Positions 7,695 through 15,466 of a stretch of 64,000 nucleotides of DNA are shown in pieces. The first letter of the stretch is position 1. Every line of letters begins with the position of its first letter. The notes under the pieces are model-generated. The model was not told the origin of the DNA, searched no databases, and worked only from the letters and a program-made list of their open reading frames with translations. The translations under genes were made by a program, and so were the position numbers. This DNA is from Streptomyces xiamenensis (lineage in GTDB: Bacteria; Actinomycetota; Actinomycetes; Streptomycetales; Streptomycetaceae): positions 5,146,001-5,210,000 of the forward strand of contig NZ_CP009922.3 in assembly GCF_000993785.3 (NCBI RefSeq), written 5' to 3'.

Positions 7695-8539
7695 GGCCGC
7701 ACCAGCCCCTCGTACGCGTCCGGCCGCCGGTCCCGGTAGAACGCCCACTGCCGCCGCACCTCCCCGATCGCCGAGAAGTCCAGATCCCGCACCAGCAGTT
7801 CCTCCTCCTGGTCGCTCGCCACCTCGCCCACGAACCGCCCGCGCGGATCCACGAAGTAGCTGGTGCCGTAGAAGTCGTTGTCGCCGTACTCCTCCGTACC
7901 CACCCGGTTGATCGCCGCCACGAAGTAGCCGTTGGCCACGGCCGCCGCCGGCTGCTCCAGCTGCCACAGATGCGCCGAGAGACCGCGCGAGGTGGCCGAG
8001 GGGTTGAACACCAGCTGGGCCCCGGCCAGCCCCAGCGCCCGCCAGCCCTCGGGGAAGTGCCGGTCGTAGCAGATGGAGACACCGATCCGGCCCGCCGCCG
8101 TGTCGAACACCGGCCATCCCAGATTCCCGGGGCGGAAGTAGAACTTCTCCCAGAAGCCCGGCAGCTGCGGGATGTGGTGCTTGCGGTACCTGCCGAGCAC
8201 CGTGCCGTCGGCGTCGATCACCGCCGCCGTGTTGTAGTAGTGCCCGGCGTCCTCCATCTCGAAGAGCGGCGCCACGATCACCAGGCCCGTCTCGCGGGCC
8301 AGCGACCGCAGCCGTTCGACGGTCGGCCCCTGCGGCACCGGTTCGGCCCACCGGTAGTGCTCGGCCTCCTGCACCTGACAGAAGTACGGGGCGTTGAACA
8401 CCTCCTGGAACCCGATCACCCGAGCCCCGGACCGGGCCGCCTGCCTCGCGTACTCCTCATGCTTGGTGATCATCGATTCGGTGTCGCCGGTCCAGGTGGC
8501 CTGCACCAACGCGGCGCGTACGACATCAGCATCAGCCAT
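7691..8539 (-). CDS. Nitrilase-superfamily hydrolase, probable N-carbamoyl-beta-alanine amidohydrolase
   Basis: 282 aa with the complete Glu-Lys-Cys triad: E46 in GFQEVFNAPYF, K120 in GRYRKHHIPQLPGFWEKFYF, and C157 in GVSICYDRHFPEGWRAL. These are signature segments of beta-ureidopropionase, which cleaves N-carbamoyl-beta-alanine to beta-alanine, CO2 and ammonia, the last step of reductive pyrimidine breakdown. AGGAG lies 8 nt before the ATG. It is coupled to the aminotransferase. The dihydropyrimidinase and dihydropyrimidine dehydrogenase genes needed to make its substrate are not in the window. Confidence 0.9.
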   Translation of the reverse strand: MADADVVRAALVQATWTGDTESMITKHEEYARQAARSGARVIGFQEVFNAPYFCQVQEAEHYRWAEPVPQGPTVERLRSLARETGLVIVAPLFEMEDAGHYYNTAAVIDADGTVLGRYRKHHIPQLPGFWEKFYFRPGNLGWPVFDTAAGRIGVSICYDRHFPEGWRALGLAGAQLVFNPSATSRGLSAHLWQLEQPAAAVANGYFVAAINRVGTEEYGDNDFYGTSYFVDPRGRFVGEVASDQEEELLVRDLDFSAIGEVRRQWAFYRDRRPDAYEGLVRP

Positions 8540-8576
8540 CAGCTGCTCCTGTGGATGGGGCGATGGACACGCGGAG

Positions 8577-8602
8577 CGGATCCGTTGCGACGGTAGGATC
8601 CG
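8577..8602. promoter_or_regulatory. Repeated CGGATCC/GGATCCG elements upstream of the ureidopropionase operon
   Basis: CGGATCC (8577-8583) and GGATCCG (8596-8602) form an inverted repeat with a 12-bp spacer, centred about 50 nt upstream of the amidohydrolase start. Because GGATCC is itself palindromic, this may be two half-sites of a regulator or chance. The remaining intergenic sequence up to 8746 shows no clear sigma-70 promoter. Confidence 0.25.
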
Positions 8603-8746
8603 TCACGCACCGTGGCAAGGGCATCAGCGTTACGTCGCCGAATCCACCGCGATTGCCACCCCACCGCGATTCCCGCCCCACCGGGAGCGGACCGTGGCCT
8701 TCAGGGGGGTCGAGGACGTCACACCCCGCCGGTAGAGTCCCCGCCC

Positions 8747-9490
8747 ATGACCGAAGACGCCCGTACCCTCGCGATCGCGATCGCCGTGACCGCCCTCGCC
8801 GCTCTCGCCCTGGGCTGGTTCGCCCGCAGCCGCCTCAGCACGCTCGCCCACTGCCGCCGCCAGGAGTTCTTCGGCCTGCCGGACAACTCCGAGTGCATGC
8901 TGGTGGTCAGCCGCGACACCGGCACGGACGGCGCCGTGGCCCGCAACGACGTGATGGCCCTGCTGGAACTCTCCGCCGTCATACGCAACTGCGGGGCCCG
9001 CGCCCAGCTGATATCCGGGGAGACCGCCCGGCAGGGCTTCGGCGAGCGCACCGAGTTCTGCCTCGGCTCGCCGGTGGCCAATCGCCGCTCCGCCGCGCAC
9101 CTCCACAGCCTGCTGCCGGGAGTCTCCGTCAACACGGACGCCGACCCTGGACCCGACCGGGGGGCGTTCGTCATCGGCAGCGAGCGCTTCCGGCTGGAGA
9201 ACGGCTCCGTCGAACACGTCCTGCTCGCCCGCCTCACCGCCGGGCAGGAGGGCCGCCCCGTCTTCCTCGCCTGCGGCCAGCGCTCCATCACCCACCAGGC
9301 CGCCGCCCGCTACCTCGCCCGCCACAACGCCCGCCTCAGCCGCAAATACGGCTCGGGCGGCACCTTCGTCCTGCTGCTGAAGGTGGTCAACTCCCAGGCG
9401 TACGGTCCCGATGTCGTCGAACTGGTCAAGGACGTCACCCGCGTGGCGACCGTGCCCCAGCCCAAGCTCACCAGGAGTAAGGACCTCTGA
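8747..9490 (+). CDS. Membrane-anchored protein of unknown function (conserved-looking)
   Basis: 247 aa. One N-terminal hydrophobic helix (about residues 8-24, AIAIAVTALAALALGWFA) followed by a globular domain without further membrane segments; the Arg just after the helix favours a cytoplasmic body. The body contains SECMLVVSRDTGTDGAVARN, DVMALLELSAVIRNCGARAQ, FVIGSERFRLENG and ACGQRSITHQAAARYLARH. I do not recognise the domain, but codon use and the folded look suggest a real gene. The ATG at 8747 follows GGTAGAG by 8 nt. The GntR regulator begins 52 nt after its stop in the same direction. Confidence 0.75.
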   Translation: MTEDARTLAIAIAVTALAALALGWFARSRLSTLAHCRRQEFFGLPDNSECMLVVSRDTGTDGAVARNDVMALLELSAVIRNCGARAQLISGETARQGFGERTEFCLGSPVANRRSAAHLHSLLPGVSVNTDADPGPDRGAFVIGSERFRLENGSVEHVLLARLTAGQEGRPVFLACGQRSITHQAAARYLARHNARLSRKYGSGGTFVLLLKVVNSQAYGPDVVELVKDVTRVATVPQPKLTRSKDL

Positions 9491-9496
9491 CCGCGC

Positions 9497-9512
9497 GTGA
9501 CATAGTGACGTA
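9497..9512 (+). repeat. Tandem 8-bp direct repeat in front of the GntR regulator
   Basis: GTGACATA is followed directly by GTGACGTA, 7 of 8 bases identical, 30 nt before the GntR start. The position fits a regulator half-site pair or promoter elements, perhaps for autoregulation. The evidence is only the repeat and its place. Confidence 0.3.
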
Positions 9513-9542
9513 GCCTGGACGTCGGCGGAAAGGATGATGAGG

Positions 9543-10364
9543 ATGGGCGACGCCCGGCCGGTATACCAGCGCATCGCGGACGATCTGCGGCAGCAGATCG
9601 ACGAGGGCACGCTTGCGGTGGGCGCGCGAATCCCCTCCCGCGCCGAGCTCAAACGCACCTACACCGCCAGCGACCAGACGGTGGACCGCGCCGTACGGGT
9701 GCTGAAGGCCGCCGGATACGCCACCGGCCAGTTCGGGCGCGGCGTCTTCGTCAGCGACCGCGAACCGCTCGGCGTCCTCCTCCGCTCCACCGGGGCCGTC
9801 GACAGCCCGCTCGCCGCCCGCATCCAGATCCTGTCCGGCGGTCGCGAGCACGCCCATGGCCACGGTCACGGCCCGGGGGAGGGGCACCAGGAGGGCCCGG
9901 CCGGCGAACAGCCCGACCTGATCTGGGAGGCCACCTCCACGGCCGTCGCCGCACCGCCCGAGATCGCCGCCCGCCTCGGCGTCGGCGTCGGCGAACCGCT
10001 GATGTGCACCCAGTACGAGTACCTGGCGGACCGCCGCCCCCTGCAACTCGCCACCAGCTGGGAGCCGCTGGCCCTCACCAAGGGCACCGACGTCCTGCAC
10101 CCGGAACGCGGCCCCTATGCCCGGCGCGGTGTCCGCGGCCGGTTCGCGGCGATCGGCATCCGGATCGTCCGCGCCACCGAGACCGTCGCCTCCCGGCCCG
10201 CCACCGGGGCCGAGGCCGACGCGCTGGGCTGTTCGCCCGGCCAGTGCCTCACCGCCGTGCAGCGCACCCACTACGACGAGCACGACCGGGCCGTGGAGAC
10301 CTCCGACACCGTGCTGCGGGGCGATCGCTGGCGTCTGGAGTACGCCATCGGCTTCGGCGGCTGA
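9543..10364 (+). CDS. GntR-family transcriptional regulator with UTRA effector domain (HutC subfamily)
   Basis: 273 aa. The N-terminal winged helix is clear: PVYQRIADDLRQQIDEGTLA, GARIPSRAELKRTYTASDQT and the wing AAGYATGQFGRGVFV. The C-terminal half (about 115-273) is a UTRA effector-binding domain ending with TSDTVLRGDRWRLEYAIGF. A His/Gly-rich loop (EHAHGHGHGPGEGHQ, about 99-113) joins the domains and could bind metal, though it may be a mere linker. I prefer the ATG at 9543 because GGAAAGG lies about 9 nt upstream; two more in-frame ATGs occur at 9534 and 9537. The target is unknown. Confidence 0.88.
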   Translation: MGDARPVYQRIADDLRQQIDEGTLAVGARIPSRAELKRTYTASDQTVDRAVRVLKAAGYATGQFGRGVFVSDREPLGVLLRSTGAVDSPLAARIQILSGGREHAHGHGHGPGEGHQEGPAGEQPDLIWEATSTAVAAPPEIAARLGVGVGEPLMCTQYEYLADRRPLQLATSWEPLALTKGTDVLHPERGPYARRGVRGRFAAIGIRIVRATETVASRPATGAEADALGCSPGQCLTAVQRTHYDEHDRAVETSDTVLRGDRWRLEYAIGFGG

Positions 10365-10430
10365 GTCCCGGCGGCTGAGTCCCGGCGGCCGAGCTTCGGC
10401 GGCCGAGAAGGCCCCGGCGCGGGCACCGGC

Positions 10431-10892
10431 TCAGAACCCGGCGCTCTCCGCGTACACCTGGGACAGCTCGGGCACTCCGGTGTCCGCCCAGTCGTGACCG
10501 GCCGTCAGCACATCCACCCGCCGCCCCGAGACCATCGCCACCACCGGCCCGCCGTGCGCCCCCGGCACCCACCGGGCCCCCAGCACCGTACGGACCAGCA
10601 CCGTGCCCAGATACAGGCCCGCGTCCGTGCCCAGACCGGCCATCTCCTCCGGATCGTCCCGCCACCGTGGCAGCAACTGGTCCAGCGCTTCCAGCGATTC
10701 GGGCGTGTCTCCGAGCGCCACCCCGGCGGCCAGTGCCCTGGCCCGCAGCAGCTCGCACTCGGACAGCAGTTGTGCCACGCCCTCGGGATCGGCCCAGGCG
10801 CCCTGCGCGCCGTCTCCCGCCCGCTGACCCGGAGGGGCCCCAAGCCGCGGTTCGGCCCGCTTGCGCCAGTTGTCCAGGAAAGGGATGTTCAT
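10431..10892 (-). CDS. Conserved hypothetical protein, probably DUF6278 family
   Basis: 153 aa beginning MNIPFLDNWRKRAEP. The middle contains GVAQLLSECELLRARALAAG, SLEALDQLLPRWRDDPEEMA, and GTDAGLYLGTVLVRTVLGAR, and the end reads AGHDWADTGVPELSQVYAES. I recall a Streptomyces family of this size (DUF6278) with the same pattern, but this is from memory. It looks soluble and has no known catalytic motif. The ATG at 10892 was chosen over an upstream in-frame start because the extra 16 residues look non-coding. Confidence 0.7.
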   Translation of the reverse strand: MNIPFLDNWRKRAEPRLGAPPGQRAGDGAQGAWADPEGVAQLLSECELLRARALAAGVALGDTPESLEALDQLLPRWRDDPEEMAGLGTDAGLYLGTVLVRTVLGARWVPGAHGGPVVAMVSGRRVDVLTAGHDWADTGVPELSQVYAESAGF

Positions 10893-10979
10893 GCGCTTCA
10901 GCGTCCCACCCCGGGCCCGCAGGGCACCACAAGGCCACACCCGTCTTCTTGTTCGTGGCGGAATTTCGCCCCCGGGGCC

Positions 10980-11759
10980 CTACACCTCCAGGTCGACCAC
11001 GACCGGCGCGTGGTCGGAGGCGCCCTTGCCCTTGCGCTCCTCGCGGTCCACGTAGGCGTCCTTGACCCCGCCCGCGAACGCCGCGTTGCCCAGCACCAGA
11101 TCGATGCGCATGCCCCGGTTCTTCGGGAAGCCCAGCTGCCGGTAGTCCCAGTACGTGAACGGGTGGTCGTACTTCAGCGGGCGCGGCCGCACATCGCTCA
11201 GCCCCGTGCCGCGCAGCGAGGCCAGTGCCTCCCGCTCCGCCGCCGTCACATGCGTGGCCCCCTCGAACGCCGAGATGTCCCACACGTCCTCGTCCGCCGG
11301 CGCGATGTTGAAGTCGCCGAGCACCGCGAACGGCCGCCCCGCCGCCGCGTCCGCGCGCACCGCCTCGCGCAGCGCCGCCAGCCAGCGCAGCTTGTAGTCG
11401 TAGTGCGGGTGCCCGACCTCGCGCCCGTTGGGCACGTACACCGACCACACCCGCACCCCGGCACAGGTGGCGGAGACCGCGCGCGGCTCGTTGAGCCCGT
11501 CGTAGTCGGGGCCGCCCGGCAGCCCGGTCACCGGCTCGGAGATCCCGATCCGGGAGACCACCGCGACCCCGTTCCAGCGGCCGTCCGCGTGCACGGCCGC
11601 CTCGTACCCCAGTGCCCGCAGCTGCTCGGTGGGGAACGCCTCGGCGGCGCACTTCAGCTCCTGGAGGCACAGCACGTCGGTGCCGCTGCTCTCCAGCCAG
11701 GCGAGCAGCCTCGGCAGGCGTGCCGTGATCGAGTTGATGTTCCAGGTGGCGATGCGCAT
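10980..11759 (-). CDS. xth: Exodeoxyribonuclease III
   Basis: 259 aa, the family length. The EEP fold is evident: MRIATWNINSITARLPRLL, LCLQELKC with metal ligand E34, the Tyr-containing SVYVPNGREVG, LGDFNIAPADEDVWD, the abasic-site DNA-binding segment FTYWDYRQLGFPKNRGMRID, and the terminal SDHAPVVVDLE with the catalytic His. It cuts 5' of abasic sites and degrades duplex DNA 3' to 5' in base-excision repair. It starts 24 nt after the metallo-hydrolase stop and is likely cotranscribed with it. Confidence 0.94.
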   Translation of the reverse strand: MRIATWNINSITARLPRLLAWLESSGTDVLCLQELKCAAEAFPTEQLRALGYEAAVHADGRWNGVAVVSRIGISEPVTGLPGGPDYDGLNEPRAVSATCAGVRVWSVYVPNGREVGHPHYDYKLRWLAALREAVRADAAAGRPFAVLGDFNIAPADEDVWDISAFEGATHVTAAEREALASLRGTGLSDVRPRPLKYDHPFTYWDYRQLGFPKNRGMRIDLVLGNAAFAGGVKDAYVDREERKGKGASDHAPVVVDLEV

Positions 11760-11783
11760 CGGCTCGGGATCTCTCTCAGACTC

Positions 11784-12431
11784 TTAGACGGTGGTGGAAT
11801 CGCCGGGGGTCATCCGGGTGTAGGCGGTGCCGCCGATGCCCGGACCCTGCGGCCCCAGATTGCGGCCGTAGACGCCCAGGCCGGTGTCGCTCAGCAGCCC
11901 GTCGTGGACCGCCAGCGCCCGCTGGGCGCCGACCTCGCGGGCGTAGTCCACGATCTCCGAGAACTTGTTCCACGGAGCGTGGACGGGCAGCAGCAGCGTG
12001 TGCACGGGACGGTCCGGCACGGTGAGCGCGTCGCCGGGGTGGAAGACCTCGCCGTCCACCAGGAAGCCGATGTTGGTGACCCGCGGCATGTCGGGGTGGA
12101 TCACCGCGTGCAGCTCCCCGTGCACCTCGACCCCGAAGCCGGCGGCGGTGAAGCTGTCGCCGTGCCCCACGGTGCGCACCCGGCCGGGGAAGGCCGCGCC
12201 AAGCTGCTCGGCGACGCTGCGCAGCGTCCACACCTCGGCGGCGGGGTTCGCCTCCAGGGCCGTGCGCAGCCGCTCCTCGTCGAAATGGTCCGGGTGCTCG
12301 TGGGTGACCAGGACGGCGTCGGCGCCCAGCGCCGCGTCCTCCTCGCTGAACCGCCCGGGATCGATGACGAGAACCCGCCCGTCGTCCCGGGTGAGCCGTA
12401 CGCAGGAGTGGCCCTTCTTGGTGAGCTGCAT
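11784..12431 (-). CDS. MBL-fold metal-dependent hydrolase
   Basis: 215 aa from ATG 12431; another in-frame ATG at 12440 is equally possible. The metal-binding HxHxDH motif is seen as VTHEHPDHFDEERL, with later ligands in LHAVIHPD, VFHPGDALTVPD and LLPVHAPWNKFSE. This is the short UlaG/RomA-like subgroup, whose physiological substrates are mostly unknown. It is the first gene of a likely two-gene unit with exonuclease III. Confidence 0.85.
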   Translation of the reverse strand: MQLTKKGHSCVRLTRDDGRVLVIDPGRFSEEDAALGADAVLVTHEHPDHFDEERLRTALEANPAAEVWTLRSVAEQLGAAFPGRVRTVGHGDSFTAAGFGVEVHGELHAVIHPDMPRVTNIGFLVDGEVFHPGDALTVPDRPVHTLLLPVHAPWNKFSEIVDYAREVGAQRALAVHDGLLSDTGLGVYGRNLGPQGPGIGGTAYTRMTPGDSTTV

Positions 12432-12521
12432 GCCCGCCATTGTGCTACGGCCCACTGACAGGGGCCGCCGCGACGCTCCCCGGACCACCGTGCCCCCGCG
12501 CCGCCCCGTACCCGGCGAACG

Positions 12522-12561
12522 CCAGGGGCCCGGGTGACGGTGACGTCACCCGGGCCCCTGG
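12522..12561 (-). terminator. Perfect 18-bp hairpin downstream of pssA
   Basis: Left arm 12522-12539 and right arm 12544-12561 are perfectly complementary over 18 bp, with a GTGA loop on the plus strand. It begins 24 nt past the pssA stop and lies 90 nt upstream of the metallo-hydrolase start, so it should insulate the phospholipid operon from the repair unit. It is the longest perfect hairpin I noticed in the window. Confidence 0.8.
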
Positions 12562-12584
12562 ACCCGCTCTCCGCCGACCGTCCG

Positions 12585-13436
12585 CTAGGACTGGGCCTCG
12601 GCCCGCGCCTCGCGCCGCAGATCGCGGAAGTTGTACACCCGCCGCACCATGGCGAACAGCGGGATCACCGCCCCCAGCACCAGCTGGAGCGAGCAGCCGG
12701 TCTGGAGCATCAGCTCACCGCCCGGCGCGTCGAAGGCCCACGCGGTCAGCAGCGCCATGCTCAGCACGATCCAGGCGAGCATCGCCCCCGCCAGTGGCCC
12801 GCGCGGCTTGGGGTACTCGACCCGGCTCACCATCAGCCAGGCCACCCCGACGATCGCCAGCAGCGTCGGCCAGAACGGCAGCTCGAGCAGCACGATGGAG
12901 ACCACCGTCAGCGCCCCGAAGGGGCTGGGCATGCCCTGGAAGACCCCGTCGGGCATGGTCACGCAGGAGAACCGCGCGAGCCGCAGCACCACCGCCAGCA
13001 GTACGGTGATCGCCGCCAGCGCCGCGACCGGCTCGTGGGCGTCGCCCACCACCATGCCCCAGACGAGAACGAAGTAGGCGGGGGCGAGACCGAAGCTGAT
13101 CAGGTCCGACAGATTGTCCAGTTCCGCACCCATCGGCGAGCTGCGCAGCTTGCGCGCCACCAGGCCGTCGAACAGGTCGAAGACCGAGGCCAGCAGCATC
13201 AGCAGGACGGCGGTGGCCGCGTTGTTGCGTACCACTCCGACGTCGCCGCTGCCCGTCAGGTGCGGGATCAGGACGCCGGTGGTGGTGAAGTAGACCGCGA
13301 GGAAGCCACAGATGGCGTTCGACAGGGTCAGGGTGTCCGCTATTGACAGTCGCATCGACAGCGGAAGCTCATCCGCTTCGTCCTCGTCCGCCTCCGGTAC
13401 CCAGGCGCTCTGCGCGCCGCGGTCAATCACGGTCAA
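12585..13436 (-). CDS. pssA: CDP-diacylglycerol-serine O-phosphatidyltransferase
   Basis: 283 aa integral membrane protein of the CDP-alcohol phosphatidyltransferase family. The catalytic motif D(x2)DG(x2)AR(x7)G(x3)D(x3)D is complete: D87, D90, G91, A94, R95, G103, D107 and D111 (DLFDGLVARKLRSSPMGAEL). About seven hydrophobic helices follow the N-terminal acidic tail (ADEDEADELPLS). It joins serine to CDP-diacylglycerol to give phosphatidylserine. Its ATG lies inside the end of psd (14-nt overlap), so the two enzymes of phosphatidylethanolamine synthesis are translationally coupled. Confidence 0.94.
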   Translation of the reverse strand: MTVIDRGAQSAWVPEADEDEADELPLSMRLSIADTLTLSNAICGFLAVYFTTTGVLIPHLTGSGDVGVVRNNAATAVLLMLLASVFDLFDGLVARKLRSSPMGAELDNLSDLISFGLAPAYFVLVWGMVVGDAHEPVAALAAITVLLAVVLRLARFSCVTMPDGVFQGMPSPFGALTVVSIVLLELPFWPTLLAIVGVAWLMVSRVEYPKPRGPLAGAMLAWIVLSMALLTAWAFDAPGGELMLQTGCSLQLVLGAVIPLFAMVRRVYNFRDLRREARAEAQS

Positions 13437-14055
13437 GACGTGTCACCCCCGCTGTGGTCTTCTCGCCGACCTCGACCGCCGGCTCGATGCCCTCGGGAAG
13501 ATAGACATCCACCCGCGAGCCGAATCGGATCAGCCCGATGCGCTCACCCTGCTCGACCTTGCAGCCCTGCGGCACGTACGGCACGATCCGCCGCGCGACG
13601 GCGCCGGCGATCTGCACCATCTCGATGTCGCCCAGCTCGCTGTCGAAGCGCCACACGACGCGCTCGTTGAACTCGCTCTCCTTGTCGAACGCCGGAACGT
13701 AACCGCCCGGGACGTGCTCCACGGAGGCCACGGTGCCGGCGACCGGCGCGCGGTTCACGTGGACGTTCAGCGGGCTCATGAAGATCGCGACCCGGGTGCG
13801 CCCGTCCTCCCACGGCACGATGCTCTGCACCACGCCGTCCGCCGGACAGATCACCCGGCCCTGTCCGATCTCCCGCTCCGGGTCGCGGAAGAACCACAGC
13901 ATGCCCGCGGCCAGCGCGGTGGCCGGGACGGCGGCCGCCGCCCAGCGTCCGGAGTGGCGGGCCTTGGCGAGCGAAACGGCGGCCGTGGCGACCGTCGGCA
14001 GCAGCCACGGCGAGGCGCCGCGGGCGAGGCGTACGGACGAGGAGCGGAGCGGCAT
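13423..14055 (-). CDS. psd: Phosphatidylserine decarboxylase proenzyme (short type)
   Basis: 210 aa, typical of the short archaeal/actinobacterial type. Seen: N-terminal membrane segment, WFFRDPEREI, PADGVVQSI, IFMSPLNVHVNRAPVAG, and the self-cleavage site IRFGSRVDVYLP, where Ser180 would become the pyruvoyl group. It decarboxylates phosphatidylserine to phosphatidylethanolamine at the membrane. GAAGG precedes the ATG at 14055. The frame extends far upstream, but that part lacks family similarity. Confidence 0.93.
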   Translation of the reverse strand: MPLRSSSVRLARGASPWLLPTVATAAVSLAKARHSGRWAAAAVPATALAAGMLWFFRDPEREIGQGRVICPADGVVQSIVPWEDGRTRVAIFMSPLNVHVNRAPVAGTVASVEHVPGGYVPAFDKESEFNERVVWRFDSELGDIEMVQIAGAVARRIVPYVPQGCKVEQGERIGLIRFGSRVDVYLPEGIEPAVEVGEKTTAGVTRLDRD

Positions 14056-14429
14056 GGGAGACCTTCGTAGCGGGGAAAGCCGCGCATCCCGAAGCGGCGC
14101 GACTAAGCCGATGCTAGCGGCTTCGGACGGTAACTCGGCAAGCCAGCAGGCCGAGTACGGCCATAAGTCCTGTTCTGGCGTCGATCTGCGTGTCTCAATA
14201 ATGCCCAGATAGAGGACATTCAGCCCTGGCCACCATACGGGAGAACTCGCCCGAACGGGAGAGGGGAATCTGGATCGCCCGGCGAATTCCGAGATGTACC
14301 ACGGCACAGCGTGAGTTTCCACACGCGCAACGTGATGCGCGGCCGGCGCGGATCCGGCTTGCCATCATTTGGTAAAACCTCGGCCAACGCCGGGCGGGCC
14401 CTCGTCACCCGCCGTCGCCGGCCGCGTGC
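14056..14429. other. 374-bp gap between psd and the CoA-ester lyase
   Basis: No convincing gene, RNA or terminator is visible. The stretch is less G+C-rich than its surroundings (for example TCAATAATGCCCAGATAGAG near 14195-14214) and should hold the psd-pssA promoter. From memory, other Streptomyces carry ethylmalonyl-CoA pathway genes in the neighbourhood of psd and this lyase; no trace of them was seen here. Confidence 0.5.
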
Positions 14430-15407
14430 TCAGGGGGAGGGCGGCGTGAAGGCCGAGGTACGGGCCAGGCCGGCGGCCCGGCCCTTGCCCGCGAGGACCA
14501 GCGCCATCTTCCGGCTCGCCTCGTCGATCATCTCCTCGCCGAGCATCGCCGCGCCCCGTGCCCCGCCGGCCGCCGAGGTCCAGTAGTCGTACGCGTCCAG
14601 AATCAGCTCGGCGTGGTCGTAATCCTCCTGGGAGGGCGAGTAGATCGCGTTCGCCGCCGCGATCTGGTCCGGATGCAGCACCCACTTCCCGTCGAAGCCC
14701 AGCGCCGCCGACCGCCCGGCCACCTCACGGAACCCGTCGGGATTGCGGATCTGGAGATAGGGGCCGTCGATCGCCTGGAGTCCGTGCGCGCGGGCCGCCA
14801 TCAGAATCCGCATGAGGATGTAGTGATAGGCGTCCGCCGGATAACCCGGCGGCTGTTCGCCGACCACCAGTGACTTCATATTGATGGATGCCATGAAGTC
14901 GGCGGGGCCGAACACCAGGCTCTCCAGCCGGGGTGAGGCCGCCGCGATCGTGTCCGCGTTCACCAGTCCGCCGGCGTCCTCGATCTGCGCCTCGATGCCG
15001 ATCCGCCCCACCTCCAGGCCGGCCGTCCGCTCGACCTGGGTCAGCAGCAGGTCCAGCGCCTTCACCTGCTCGGCGTTCTGTGTCTTCGGCAGCAGCAGCG
15101 CGTCCAGCCGGGCGCCCGCTCCCTCGACCACCGTGATCACGTCCCGGTATGTCCACGGCGTGGTCCAGTCGTTCACCCGCACCACGCGCGTTCTGCCGCT
15201 CCAGTCGCCCTCGTTGAGCGCCTCGACGACGGCGTCCCGGGCCCGCTCCTTGGCCAGCGGCGCCACGGCGTCCTCCAGGTCGAGGAAGACGGCGTCGGCC
15301 GGCAGGCCCTGGGCCTTCTCCAGGAAGCGCGGGTTGCTGCCCGGAACGGCCAGCACGGAGCGGCGGGAGCGCGAGGGGCGCTGCCCCGGGGAACCGGGGA
15401 CGGTCAT
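14430..15407 (-). CDS. HpcH/HpaI aldolase-citrate lyase family, probable malyl-CoA/beta-methylmalyl-CoA lyase
   Basis: 325 aa. CitE-like features: RRSVLAVPGSNPRFLEKAQG, VFLDLEDAVAPLAKERAR (metal-binding acidic residues), LLLPKTQNAEQV, IEAQIEDAGGLVNAD, ESLVFGPADFMASINM, and GFDGKWVLHPDQIAAAN. This set fits the (3S)-malyl-CoA / beta-methylmalyl-CoA lyase branch used in the ethylmalonyl-CoA pathway better than citrate lyase. GGAGG lies just before the ATG at 15407. A TetR gene ends 59 nt upstream on the same strand and may regulate it. Crotonyl-CoA carboxylase/reductase and mutase genes are not nearby. Confidence 0.85.
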   Translation of the reverse strand: MTVPGSPGQRPSRSRRSVLAVPGSNPRFLEKAQGLPADAVFLDLEDAVAPLAKERARDAVVEALNEGDWSGRTRVVRVNDWTTPWTYRDVITVVEGAGARLDALLLPKTQNAEQVKALDLLLTQVERTAGLEVGRIGIEAQIEDAGGLVNADTIAAASPRLESLVFGPADFMASINMKSLVVGEQPPGYPADAYHYILMRILMAARAHGLQAIDGPYLQIRNPDGFREVAGRSAALGFDGKWVLHPDQIAAANAIYSPSQEDYDHAELILDAYDYWTSAAGGARGAAMLGEEMIDEASRKMALVLAGKGRAAGLARTSAFTPPSP

Positions 15408-15466
15408 ACGGGCCTCCAGAGCGGGGGACGGGACGGGGACGTGCGGCAGGGAAAGGAGTGGAGGAG

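Noticed and set aside
10365..10430. Short direct repeats (GGCGGCTGAGTCCC twice) after the GntR gene
   Set aside because: Two imperfect tandem units of G+C-rich sequence without dyad or context; likely slippage noise.
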